Below, one piece after another: positions 22,229 through 35,100 of a stretch of 64,000 bases of DNA (within the stretch, counting starts at the first letter, position 1; every line of letters starts with the position of its first letter). Made by a program: the position numbers and the translations under genes. Origin of the DNA: Limnanthes douglasii subsp. nivea. Taxonomy: Eukaryota > Streptophyta > Magnoliopsida > Brassicales > Limnanthaceae. The DNA lies in the NCBI GenBank assembly GCA_036936605.1, contig JAUPFV010000004.1, forward strand, positions 296,464,009-296,528,008. The letters are read 5' to 3'. Under the pieces are notes generated by a model, which saw only the letters and a program-made list of their open reading frames with translations, was not told the DNA's origin and ran no database searches.

Positions 22229-23331
22229 GGGTAAAAAACACCAGTCACCCTCCACGTTTGCAACTTGTAACAAGTTCGTCCCTCACCTTTGAGGCTGTAA
22301 TAAAAGGGTCCTTATCGTTTTATTAAGTAGAATAAAACCATCCTTTTCGAGTCCAGCCCAACATTTGTCCCCATAATACCCTTTGATCGGCCACATCAGC
22401 GATCCACGTAGGACGCTGATGTGGCAACGGTAAAAAAAGTAAAATCAATTTTTACTTTAACCTACTTCTCTTACCCTTCTTTCAACCCTTAAACCCGACC
22501 CATTTAGATATTATAACCCGGTTACCCCATTGGACTTCTCTTATCCAGTCCAGATTCTAACCCTAGATCCAACCCTGACCCAATAACCCAACCCTAACTT
22601 CTAACCCAACATAATCTAAACCGAAATTAGTGATCCAACCATGTAGATTCCAACCCGAATTGTAATCAGTGATCGATTAAACGAAAAACCCAGATCCCAA
22701 AAGAATAAACCACTGATTAAACATCTTTTCTCGCTTCCATCGAGAACCAGGGTCATCAACACCAAAATAGATCCGTTTTCGATTCAATCGTTGCTCAAAT
22801 TCATGGTAGAACTAACGACGATGAGGTTCTTTAATCTGAAACATCTAATTCAATTCACTTTTCTCACGACCTAGTTCGAAAACTGCTTTATCGATTCAAA
22901 CATGACTGGAAATCCTAAATGGTTGTGTTCAGATTGGCGGAATCAGCGAGTGGATACAAACATTCGAGTGGATACAAAATGGGATCAAATGCGATCAGAT
23001 ATCGAAGAAATGCGAATAAACAATCTCATTTCGCTCAATACTATTTCGAAGATGATGAGAAGATTCGCCGGTGCTAAAACTTGTTTACATTAAATCCTAT
23101 TCTAAAACTTGTTTTTTCTTCTTTTTTAACTGTTTCCACATCAGCGTCCTACGTGGATTGCTGATGTGGCCGGTCAAAGGGTATTATGGGGATAAATGTT
23201 GGGCTGGACTCGAAAAGGATGATTTTATTCTACTTAATAAAACGATAAGGACCCCTTTATTACAGCCTCAAAGGTGAGGGACGAACTTGTTACAAGTTGC
23301 AAACGCGAAGGATAACTGGTGTTTTTTACCC
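22229..23331. mobile_element. Mutator-like element with about 210-bp TIRs and 9-bp TSD
   Basis: The ends read GGGTAAAAAACACCAGT in opposite orientations and the inverted repeats stay aligned over about 210 bp (22229-22437 and about 23121-23331), with some 10 mismatches. An exact 9-bp duplication GACTAAAGA flanks it (22220-22228 and 23332-23340), the hallmark of Mutator-like elements. Each TIR contains a smaller hairpin, CCACATCAGC...GCTGATGTGG (22391-22424). The roughly 680-bp interior is richer in G and C than the flanks and holds a 63-codon open frame (22902-23093, MTGNPKWLCSDWRN...) with no recognised domain. No transposase, so it is non-autonomous; a captured host fragment cannot be ruled out. 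It lies 2 bp from the 3' target duplication of the Tat-type element. Confidence 0.92.
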
Positions 23332-23340
23332 GACTAAAGA

Positions 23341-26300
23341 AGAGGTAAAACATCTAGAAACTGTTTATGAAAATCTAAAAATATGGACGATAAAATAAGA
23401 CTTTCTAAAGCCAAAGCAGCCCATCTAAACCTTCTTTCTAAGGAAGGATCTTTTTTGGAACACATAAGTGCCACTTTCTGGTTCAAAAATGGGGACTGTA
23501 ACACCTTTTGTTTTTATATTTATGTAAACAATAGAAGATCTAACAATAGAATCCATGGATTCTAGAATGGTGATTTCTGGATTAATGATTAAACCTCTTT
23601 AGGTAATTCAACTGTTGAATATTTTTAAACCATTCTAAATACTCGATCTTCTCAAAATACTCTAGAAGATATCCAAAACTGTATTCTAAGACTAATAAAA
23701 AAACCAGATAATTAATACATCACCTTTACTCCCATAGTAGATGAAATATTTGAAATAATTTATACTATCATCCCAAACAGTGTGGTACAAAATTTTACAC
23801 TACTTGTTTGTCTATAATTCAGAAATATCTTTGTTAAGATATAACAACTTAATTCAATGAACATTTGTTCCTTAGGGTGTGCATACAACTTCTTTATGTA
23901 TGATACCTAAAAAAGACTCTCCCGTGAACTGGAATTATTTCAGGCCCATTAGTCTTTATAATGTCTTTAACAAAATTATTTCAAAACTTATAAATAATAA
24001 GCTTGAAAATTTACTTTCTAAAATCATATTAAAAGAACGTAGGTGGGGTTGTAATTGACGGAAACATACATGAAAATATCTTAATCACACAAGAATCTCA
24101 TGACCTAACTAAGAAAAACAAGGGTGGTAATGTTATATTTAAGCTTGATATGGATAAAGCATTTGACAAAATATTAATTAGATTGATATGGATAAAGCAT
24201 TTAACAAAATATTAATTAGCTTTATCATAAAGATAATGTCCTATTTTGGCTTCAATAACCAGTTCATTGAACTCATTAAAAAGGAATTGAATATGTACAC
24301 TTCGAGTCATCTTAAATGGTACCCTTTATGGATACTTTAGTTTCACCAATGGTGTGAGGTAAGGTGATCCTCTGTCATCCATCCATGGAATCAAAAATCT
24401 ATTACATGAAAACACTACAAGGAGACACCTCTCAATAAGTAAAATTAACATACCTTGCCTTGCTTTCACAGATGATATAATCATCTTTATGAATGACTAT
24501 TTAAACAATGTTAAAAAACTTTTTAATTATCTGAAACATTATCAAAATGTCTATGGTTAACTAATTAACAAAAATAAAACAACATTCATAACTCCAATAA
24601 GTATGGATGGAAGTAGAATTAATGTTATTGGTAATCTCATTAGATTCAAGCGTAGTTAGCTTCCCATTAAATATATGGGTATAACTATTCATCCAAGTAA
24701 CAAAGTGTGTTACTTTGATGAACATGTTTTAAAAATAAGAAAGAAAATTTTGGATTGGGATTGCAAAAACTTATCATTTGTGGCTGAATGATTCTGATTC
24801 AATCTGTCATCATGGAAATCCCGACATATTATGTCTAAAGTTATAATCTTCCTAAAACTGTTATAGATAGAATCTATAAACTTCTAAACAAATTTATTTG
24901 GGGTTCAAAAGAAAACATAGATGCCATAATTTGGTCCAATTGGAATCTTTGCAATCCATATGAGGAAAAAAGTAAGAACTTTAAAAAAGTAACAGACGTT
25001 TAAGATTATTTCTCTTGAAAACTATGGTTTACATTCAGAAATCATCAATCATCATGGTCAAGACTGATGCATTCCATTTACTTCCCTAATAAGCATCCTT
25101 TTCATATTCATATTAAACCTAAAAATTCTAAAATATGCAAACGTTTGATTAACATTAGAGAAATAGTTGAAACTTTCATTTACTGGAATATGAGAAAGGA
25201 AAACATTGATTTATGGCTTGAGAGATGGAATCATATCCATCCTCTCATTAAACTGCCAGCTAATAATACAAATCACTGGTACATTGGTGATAAAATATAT
25301 CAATACTAGGAGAATAACACTTGGAACTTAGAAAAACTTAAGGCCAATGTTATCCCCTTAGATATTAACAGAATAGTCAAATCCAATCTACATGAAGATA
25401 AATATGATTTAATCAAATGGAATGCTTCTTCCACTAGTTACTTCAAACTTAAAGATACCTTAGATGAGATCAGAACAAAAGATAATCAATCAATCATATA
25501 TAAAAAATATATATATGGAATTTTACAACTCCAAAGAAGTATTCATTCACTCTTTGGATAATTTTTTTAAGGCATAATATGAGTGGACACTATACTTCAA
25601 AAGAAAAAATTTAACATAACTGTAAATTCCAATTTTGTAACAATACATGATTTATAAACCACTTTTTTGTTCATTGTCAAACTAGATGGGAAGTATAGAA
25701 ATACTTCACATGTCTTTTTGGTATTTTAATTGGAAACCACATGACTATTGATCATATAGCTAGCAGTTGGCTCTTATCAAGCAACAAATCAACACATATA
25801 AGAATAATCTTACTATCCATTATCTGTCGGTGCGTGTGGTCTGCCTATAACAAATCTAAATACAAAAATCTCTCTATTTCAACTAGTTACATTAAGGAAA
25901 AAATAAATTATGTAACAATAAAATTGGATTGTGCAAATCTTTTAACTAAAGAGACCTGGACATGGGATTACAAAATAGCTCAAAACTTAAGTTGCTTCCA
26001 TCATCACATTAAAACTATGAAAGCTCTCCATGTTAAATGGAATCCCCCTCTAGATAATAGACTCAGATTAAACACAAACGGTTCTTGTTTACATAATGGT
26101 GAATCAAGTGGTGGCCTTTTAATCAGAAATTCTCAAGGAATTATGTTAACTTTCATTTGTAAATTATACGGGAAACAAACTCCCTTTATTGCTGAAACTG
26201 CGTCTCTCCTTGATTGTATGATATTTTGAAAAGAACGGGGTTATAATCTGGTTGATATTGAGATAGATTCAATAATATATGTTTGAATCTTTAGCAAATG

Positions 26301-26500
26301 GTCTTGCTCGTATCTAACTTCAATAATAAATTGTTGTAGAAAATTAATTGTTACAACAATCACCATTAAACACATTTATAGATTCGCAGCAAATTAGATT
26401 GTGAAATGGACCCTTAAATGCAAGATTTACCTTAACTTTTTTCTAAATCAATGCCCAACTAAGAGCTATTCTATTCCTGGAAAGTCTAAGAAATGAGATA
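23341..26500 (+). mobile_element. LINE B, 3' part (reverse transcriptase and RNase H), broken
   Basis: Continues LINE B after the two insertions: 23341 onward reads EEVKHLETVYENLK, then LSKAKAAHLNLLSKEGSFL, and FWFKNGDCNT. The reverse transcriptase shows NWNYFRPISLYNVFNKIISK (about 23930), LDMDKAFDK (about 24150) and FTDDIIIF (about 24470), a mutated FADD box. The post-RT and RNase H part is partly open at 25741-26229 with CRCVWSAYNKSKY, RLRLNTNGSC and ESSGGLLIRNSQG. There are many stops. No poly(A) tail can be pinned; the 3' limit near 26500 is approximate. Confidence 0.85.
24145..24220. repeat. 38-bp tandem duplication within the LINE B RT
   Basis: Two copies (24145-24182, 24183-24220) of the segment beginning TTGATATGGATAAAGCATTT, differing by two or so bases. 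It duplicates the first catalytic motif of the RT (DMDKAF). Confidence 0.85.
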
Positions 26501-27420
26501 CTTAAGACTAGAAAATACATAAACATTAAACTTAATAAGTTAACACTAAAGTTCTCTTCTTGAATTCAAATTACTTTCTGAAACATTTTATTTTACTAAC
26601 ATTTTTGTAAGCAGGTTCATTACCTGACCTACATTATTATTCTCGATAAATAAATTCTCTAAGTATATCTTGTAGTAAGGAAAAACTGAACACTATGATT
26701 TACACATTCAAAGGAGAAGAAGAAGCTTGTTAGCCAAAAAAAAAGTTTAGTGCTGAATCTTCCAAACAGATAAGAGCTTAGTGCTTTTCTACCATTGATA
26801 AAGACCATAAGAAGGTCAAGTAACGGAAAAATCTTATCACAAAACACCTAGAAAGACTATCAAAGATAAAACCTCAACGAGAACCGATCTCTATAATCTC
26901 TATATGGAAAAAGCAAAACTCAATCTCTATATGAAAAAAAGCAAAACTCATTCGAGCTTAAAAAATATAAAAAGAAGTTACAATTAATTTTGAACAAAAA
27001 TAAAAAAAATTATTTTAGATTAAAGTAATTGGTCCAAATTAGACTAATATCTTGTAGCTTAATAGTCTTTTGGGCTTATTTAACTTATTTCTTTTATATA
27101 AAATTTATTAACTAACAAAAATTAAAACATGAAATAATCAAATTTTCACATAAAAGACACAAAATCGAAGTGTTCTCTTTACCTCACCATAAGTCATATA
27201 GCTACATAAAATGACATATGCAACATATTCTAATACAATCACATAGAATTCAACATAAACATAGAAGCTAATCTTCATTTTTGAAGGAAAAAACACAACT
27301 AAAGAAGTAGAGAACATTCAAAATCATTCAGAACCTAAGCTAGAGTACATAAACATATCAGCCCAAAGAAAGCATGAGTTCTAGACTATTTGATTTCAAC
27401 AAAACCCAACTTATCTACTA
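26501..27420. other. Spacer between LINE B and the CSLC gene
   Basis: AT-rich. A 28-bp segment (AATCTCTATATGGAAAAAGC...) is tandemly doubled at about 26896-26950. The last 200 bases before 27421 are probably the 3' UTR of the CSLC gene. Nothing else is supported. Confidence 0.5.
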
Positions 27421-30400
27421 TCACTTGCTTTGATCTCCGACCAAGTCCAAGCCAACGATAAGAAACGACAATCCCTGAAACAACAAGAAATAGAAATGAA
27501 CCCCGTTAACCGACAAGTAGCTTCTTGTAGCCGCAGTGAGCAAAAGCAATGCAAGCGCAAGCTCCGTTCTGAAAACTCTCTTCATTCTCTTCACCTTCAC
27601 ATTTTCTTCCTCCTCGGGGTTCCTAAAGATAGCTTTATCTTCTCTTCCTGTTTTTTTCGTGACAACCCACTCGTACGCGCCCCCTAGCTGAAACAGCCCT
27701 GAGACCATGGCGCTGAATTTGGTGACGGACATTGTGTTCTCGAATAAAAGATAGGGTACAAGAAAGGGAAAAGATTTCAGCGCAGGGAGGATATTTAAGA
27801 AAGACATGAAGATAGGGATGTAGCAGATCACCCAGATCGGTAGTTCGGCTTCGGGTATGAACATTGAAAGAGGGAGTATGATACAGAATAATGTAAATGA
27901 ATAAAATGGGAGGATTAGTTTTCTTAGCAGAAAGAAGAGAAAGATTAAGTTCGCCTTTTTCCAGGTTGATATCTGCATAACAAATTTAATCAATGCGAGT
28001 GATTAGTAAGCATATTTGTCGCCTCGGTTAGACAATGTAGGGTCTAAAAGTTAAAATGTGCCATCATCATCTATTGTAGTCCATCTTAGAATGTGGAATA
28101 TATTAACAAGTCATAGACCGAGGTGGAAAATATTAGATCCGTATTCAAATTTAATCAAAACATTATCGAGGAAACGATATAGTTGAAAAAAGTACGAACC
28201 TTGGATTTTATGATGGAAGGGAGGCACATACGAAAAAGCTGCATAGGACCAGAATGCCAGCGATGTTGCTGCTTCTTATAAGCTTCATAACACTCAGGTA
28301 ATTCGCAAAGTACTTGAACATCATTGAGGAAAATAAATTTCCACCCATTTAAATGAGCGCGGACAGCAATATCCATGTCCTCGACTGTAGTTCTATCGAG
28401 CCACCCTCCTGATTCCTCTAAAGCTTTTATCCTCCACACTCCAGCCGTTCCATTGAACCCGAAGAAATTGGAAAATATTCCATTCACTTGCTGCTCCACC
28501 TCGAAATGGAAACACAGGTTGATGTTTTGGAGCCTAGTAAGCAAGTTCTCGTCTTTGTTTACGTACGACCACCGTGCCTGAACTAGACCAACCTCCGGAT
28601 TTCCCTGTCATCATATACAAGACTTTTCAATAAATTCCATCTAATGACAACTAGAGGCTGTTTGGTGTCTTCCATCTAATGAAAGGTCAGCATGGCTATG
28701 CTTTTAGTACACTCTAAAAAGACTAATACTAGTTGAGATACATCAGTATTTATATGTCATTGATGTTTTTTATGTCTAAACGATACGAGACGTGCGAGAT
28801 GCGAGACAAGAGACATATAAGTTAGCTACTACTATATATGGATATTTTACCTTGAAGTGAGGAATTGTTTGTTTGAGAAAATCAGGATTCGGCTGAAAGT
28901 CTGCGTCGAAAATGGCGACAAACTCGTAATCTTGAACATAATGACATTCCATGGCTGATTTCATGTTTCCGGCTTTGTAGCCTGTTCTTGCTAACCTATG
29001 CCTGTAGACAATGTTAACTCCTCCCTCTCTCCATGCTGATACTTCTTCTTCGATTAGAAGTCTCAAATTTTTATCGTTTGAATCATCTAAAACTTGAATC
29101 AACAATCTGTCTTTTGGCCAGTCTAGTTCACAAATTGCACCAATTGATTGCTCATACACCTGAAACAAATGAAAAAGTTAACCAGAGACTATAGTCAGGA
29201 CTAAAAAAACATGATTAGTTACTGGAATTGGTCACGTGTATATTTATATACAAACGGCCATTTATATTTTGTCTTTTTGACACCTCTGGTCACTCACGAT
29301 GACCATATATGGAGAACATACCAACAAAAGTGACTACAAATACAACAAAAATGAACGTTCTAATACAAATGTTAACATTTTGTTTTTTTGACATCTCTAG
29401 TCACTCGCGATAACGATATATGCTGAACAAACCAACAAAAGTTACCACAAATACAACAAAAATTAACGTTCTAATACAAATGTTCTTTTTGACATCCCTG
29501 GTCACATATGCAGAACAGACCAACAAAAGTGACCACAAATACAACAAAAATGAACGTTCTAATACAAATGTTAACATTTTATCTTTTTGACATCCAGTCA
29601 CTCACGAAGACCACATATGCAGAACAAACCAACAAAAGTGACCACAAATACAACAAAAAATGAACGTACTAATACAAATGTTAACCTTTTGTCTTTTTTA
29701 CATCCCTGATCACTCGCGATGACCACATATGTAACAGACCAACAAAAGTGACCACAGATACAATAAAAATGAAAGTTCTTATACAAATGTTAAAATTTGA
29801 GTTCGTTACAAACCATGATTTTTAGCCATAATCAGATTAACATAATAAAAAAAATCTCAAAATAATATAAGTTTTTAAAACTTGTAGTTCTACCTCTCTC
29901 TCATTACACATAGGAATCTGAACAAGCACCATAGGAAAATAACCTCCACCATTTTCAACATCTTCTTGTGCATCCTCCTCAACTACTTGTGGCTTGATCT
30001 TTTTGAATTTGATCCAAAACCACCCCAAACACAACACAAACCTATCTAAAGACTGAATCATAAACAACACAATGCAAAACCGAGACAACAAAACCACACA
30101 AGGAACTACATAATCAACTCTGACCAAACTCCAAACCTCATAAACCCTACCAACAAAACTCCAAACCTCAAAGGAAGAACTCATGTTGCTCCCAAACATG
30201 TCTACGAACTCGAACATCAAACCAAGAACCGATATAACCACCAAAAACATGACAAAGATGTACGTAAATTTTTGTCTGGATGAGGTGAAGAGCCATGAGA
30301 GTTTAGCGAGTGCTTTGTTAGCTTTCAGAAGAATGAACCATGACAATTGTCTTGGACTCAATGGCTTTTTCCGGTGGTTATCCGAAAAATCTGAGCCCTT

Positions 30401-30445
30401 CATTTGATCGTTGTTTGGTTTTTCAACGTTGATGAGTGGAGCCAT
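27421..30445 (-). CDS. CSLC: Cellulose-synthase-like C protein (xyloglucan beta-1,4-glucan synthase family)
   Basis: Golgi membrane glycosyltransferase (GT2) thought to make the beta-1,4-glucan backbone of xyloglucan from UDP-glucose. Four exons on the minus strand, 30445-29894, 29159-28851, 28604-28200 and 27972-27421, all joined in phase 0 at GT-AG sites, give 605 residues. The N-terminal cytosolic stretch contains [17 protein letters not shown], a CSLC hallmark, followed by membrane segments near residues 60-85 and 115-150. Catalytic residues are visible: DDSND at 209-213, DAD at 269-271, VED at 361-363 and QQHRW at 399-403. Exon 4 holds four likely membrane segments and ends in [14 protein letters not shown]...[11 protein letters not shown], typical of CSLC. 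At 605 residues it is somewhat shorter than the usual 650-700, mostly at the N-terminus, but no key motif is missing. The CSLA family is the alternative; the N- and C-termini favour CSLC. Which member (CSLC4, 5, 6, 8 or 12) is not settled. Confidence 0.95.
29255..29800. repeat. Minisatellite in CSLC intron 1, about 90-120 bp unit, 5 copies
   Basis: Five degenerate copies carry CCAACAAAAGTGACCACAAA, AATGAACGTTCTAATACAAA and TTTTTGACATCCCTGGTCAC. The motif CCAACAAAAGT starts at 29321, 29432, 29520, 29619 and 29739. It fills most of the 734-bp first intron. Short open frames on the minus strand inside it are products of the repeat and not exons. Confidence 0.92.
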
Positions 30446-32199
30446 TGTCTAGAGAACTTAAACTACTCTAGAACAAGGACCAAACCACATCCACAATGAA
30501 GATGAGAAAAAAAAAACTATCTTTTTGAGAACCACTTATAGAGAAAGAGCTTCATTATAAGTATTATATGGCCAGGTTCACTAATTATTATGGTTAGATT
30601 TAATAATACCATCATTAAAAATTTACTTATAGAATTGTCTAATTAGCATTGAGTTAAAAAATTAATTTTTTACCAAAAAGTCAATACATTTACATAAAAT
30701 AATTTAGAGTTTTATATACTCTTCACCAACTACTTATTAATTTGAAATGGCAAATTAATTAATAAAACATGAAATAACTCTTTTTTTAATCCTAAACTTA
30801 ATGATAATATCTAAATAAACTTTTAAATTCAAAAAAGTTTCAAAACTTTTTGTTTTTATATTTATATATTGAGAGATGGAATTAATACCAAAAGGGTATA
30901 AAGAAAGTTAAAAAAAATACAATAGAAAAGAAATGAATAAATATGTTACATTCAAAAATTTGAATTTCATACCCTTTTTATATAATTTTATATAAAAATA
31001 TGTAATATTATAATATATCAAATGTATTAGGATTTTAAAACTAATTTAAAGTTTTAGAACTAATTTATATACCCATTTAAAACTCAGGGTTTTATTAACA
31101 ATTTTGCAAAATATTATTATTGTGTAGACAAATATGGTAATTTATATTGAAGATTGGTAGAAAAAAAATGTAACTAAAGCGCTCTATAAATATCTCTAAT
31201 TATGGTACAAAACAAAAGAAGTATAATTATGATACCAATTGTGTATATTAAATTATAGTTTCTGTAAAATAACTAGACTAATTTTGAGCAGCATTTATCA
31301 GACCAAGCCTAATATACCAAAATAATACTTATTTATATCAAACTACTGATATACATTCGTTGAACAATTTACACGTAATATTTTTTTAAACATTCACCAC
31401 GTTTGTATTTATTTTAGTATTTAATTATAAATTAGCAATAATAAAAACTTTCAAGAGTCTCTAAGAAAATCTACCTAATAATAAAAAAAAATTGGCAATA
31501 TTTATACTTTTTTAAAATTAAATCATTTTGTAAAATTAACAAATAGTTTATCAATTACCCACAAAATCAATTTCACAACCTTTAATCAAATATATAATGA
31601 ACTCAATTCATCATCAATGATTCATCAACTAGCTTAAAAAAAACAAATACACAAAATTTATTTTACGTTGAAAACATTTTCGATGTGATTAGTAAAAATC
31701 ACCAGATTTATAAGGATTCTGTCTTAAACACTTTTATTATTATTCTAAGTTGAGAGTATAAGTACGTCCAAGTTAATCTCATAAAGATCTATAATCCACA
31801 AACAATTTCAACTATAATAAATTAACATGAATAGAAGCAAAAAGGAAGAATATCACTAGAATAATTGCAATGTTTCAGTAGCATTTTCTCCCAAAATATA
31901 GCACAAAATCATAATCCAATTGGCTAAATTAAAGTTTTAGTAGTCCCAAACACACCATCCAAAATTACGCAAATATCGATATTGTTTGCCTCTCAATTAG
32001 ACCTTTTGACTGTGACTGCAAACAATAAATCCATAAACCAAAAAATTTATCTCTTCTTGTAGTTTTGTGTGTGTAGCTCTACTATCATTTGCCTTCATAT
32101 ATATAACCCTAAGGTAATAAAACATAAATATAAAGTTGGACCCTAACAATCTGGTCCTCCTACTCATCACGGGAAAGATACGATTATGAGGTGATCACT
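30446..32199. other. CSLC upstream region and AT-rich spacer
   Basis: The first hundred bases or so should contain the CSLC 5' UTR and promoter; minus-strand TATAAG/ATATAATAC motifs near 30535-30575 are possible TATA boxes but none stands out. The rest is AT-rich with no supported feature. Confidence 0.4.
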
Positions 32200-35100
32200 T
32201 AAACCTCATCTTCTTCAGCTTACTACAAAGCTCAACCTTGCTTTCGAGAACATCATTAGTCAACATATTTACATTATTCTTATTTATGTGAATTTTCTTC
32301 AGTTTTATTTCTTTTGTCTCAGTCACATCCCATAACTAATACTATATCCCAGCAATATGCTTGGTGCGTACGTAATACATTGTATTCTTGCTCGAATTCA
32401 TATCACTCTGATTATCACTCAACACTTCATACTCATCTTTATTAAACCCCAACTCTCGAAGAAACCTCTTAAAATAAAATATATCTTTACTTGCTTCCAG
32501 TGATGCTATATAATATACCTCAATTGTTAACAATGCTTCACATTTTTGTAGCTTGGATTGCCAAGAAATAACTCCTCTGAAATACATAACTTGAAGTAGA
32601 CTACTGATTATCAAGATCACCATTGATGTCAGCATTTGTATGTCCTTCAAGTATAGTGTTTCCACTCTCATAGCACAAAGTTTTAAAAAATGTGTCACGA
32701 GTACCTTAAAATTCACTTCACTACTTCCTAATGAACATTACCCGGATTGTATAAATACCTACTTATTGATCAGATAACATATGAAATATATGGTCTTGTA
32801 CACATTACACCATATATCAAATGATCAACAGAATAAGAGTAATGAATATATGACATACTTTATTTCTCTTTCTCTATTGTTGGACATGCTTTAATGCTCT
32901 ATTAATTGGTTTGGCATTCTTCATATTGAACCTTGTAAGTACACATTCAATATATTCTCTTGAAATAGCCATAACTTTCTATATATTCTATCATGAGTAA
33001 TCTTCATGTCTAAGATTTGATTTGATAGACCCAAAAATTTCATTTCAAATCATATGGCTAAATCTTTTGTCAAACTAATATTCATCTCAGTATCTTGCCC
33101 AACTATCAACCTATCATCTACATTTATAAAAGTATGATAAAATTACATTTAGATAACTTTTTAAGATATACTCAAGGATTGGTATGAGTTTGTATGTAAC
33201 TATTATTTTTCATAAACGAGTCAAATTTCATGTACCATTGCATTGGCCATCTTTAAGCCCATAAAGACCTTTTTCGACTTACAAATAATATTTTCCTTGT
33301 CTTTTTCTTCAAACCCTTCATGTTGCTCTAAGTACATTTTTTCATGTAAGTCACCATGTAAAAATAATTTTTTTACATATAGTTATAACTCAAGATTAAG
33401 ACTTGCAATTAAACCCAACAAAGTTCTGATATAAGTCATCTTGACAGACAACATAAGAAAAGACCTCAACAAAATAAAAAAATAAAAAAAAATTATAATT
33501 GCACCCTTTTACTACCAATCTATCTTTCAACTTGACAATATTCTTACCATCTCTTTTGTTCTTAAAATCCAATCTACTTATCAAGCATTTCTTTCTAATG
33601 TGAGGTTTCACTAACTTATAAGTTTTATTATTTTACATGGAATTCATATCTTTCTTAATAGTATAAAGCCACAGGGTTTTCTTCTATGAAATAATAATCT
33701 TTATCAGTTTTTGTTTATCCATCTTTGATGACTAGAAAAAACACTAAGCTTTGATAGTTTATTGATGATTGTTTCTCTATAGTTTATCTTCTATCATGTG
33801 CATCATCCACGTGAGGGGTAGGTTGCCCCCATGCTCATGAATTTTTTCATCATGAAGCTTTTCCTCAAATAAAGTCTCATTAGAATTATCATCATCAACA
33901 TGATCTTATAATTCACGATCGGGTGAAATATCCTCAACATTATCATTTTCTAGTTTATTTACGTTAGGAATAGTAGAATAATAAACATCATTAGTAGTAT
34001 TAAAAATTAAAAGTAAACATTGTATTCAAAATATATTCACTCTTCTTATGCTCAAATAAAACCATATGTACATCGAACTACTTTTTTCTTCTTATGTTCA
34101 TATATTTCAAAGCCATATTATGCATCACCATATCCAACAAATACACAAGGATTAATCTTCAAATCAAGTTTGGATCTTGGTTCCACTAGAACATGCATGT
34201 ATGCATTTCTCAAGCCAAATCGTGATTATTTGCAAAACAAAATTGAAATAATAATTATAGATAATTTATCAAACTAGGCATGATGAGCATCTTCGAGATA
34301 ATATGAAGCTTTCTTAAACCAAAAACATTCACCTGCTTGGTGATTAACATTCGAGAAAGGATTCATGTAAACCTCCTTATGACGATACCATTTATTAAGT
34401 ATTTTTGACATCCAGTTGAAAGATCTTCCCATTTCAAATGGATGCAATAACAATAAGGGTACGAATTGGTTTCATTCTTGTCAATAGGAAAAAAGTCTCC
34501 TTATACTCCATACCATATATTTTACTACAATACGGACTTTATACTCTTAACGGGTCCATCAAACTTTGTTTTAATTTAAAAAGCACGAAAATAACCAAGC
34601 ATACGCTTACCATGTGTAGGTTCGACCACATCTCATATATGAGTCTAACAATAGTAATAAGCTCTTTGGTCATAGGATTTCACCAATTAGGAACAGAAAT
34701 AGCTTCTTTATATGATTGAGATTTATATAAATCATATATGTTTGCTATGAACAAAGTAATACTGAGTTGAGTAAGAATAATAATAAAAATTGACATTTTG
34801 ATTAACTTACTTGTATAAGTAAATATCTAGGAGGGGGACAACTTTTAGTTTCACCATAAGAAAAAATAAACTCATGCATTGATAGAACATAAGTAGTAGC
34901 AGAGGATGTATCACTTTCAATACCAAAAAGATCAATATCCTGAATTTTTGTCTTCGTTATGTCATGTGATTTTATCAGCATCGAATAAAATAAGATATGC
35001 TCATGAAATTTGACATGTCGAGATATATATAACTTTTAACTTATGGGATCAAAGAAATTATATCATTTATATCCAATACAATAACCTAAAAAAAGTTATT

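Noticed and set aside
29401..29786. Two minus-strand open frames inside CSLC intron 1
   Set aside because: They are made of the same minisatellite unit and have no splice signals or similarity to CSLC; exons 1 and 2 join in frame without them.
29255..29800. CRISPR-like array
   Set aside because: The repeats are long, degenerate and contiguous with no unique spacers, and the DNA is plant nuclear.
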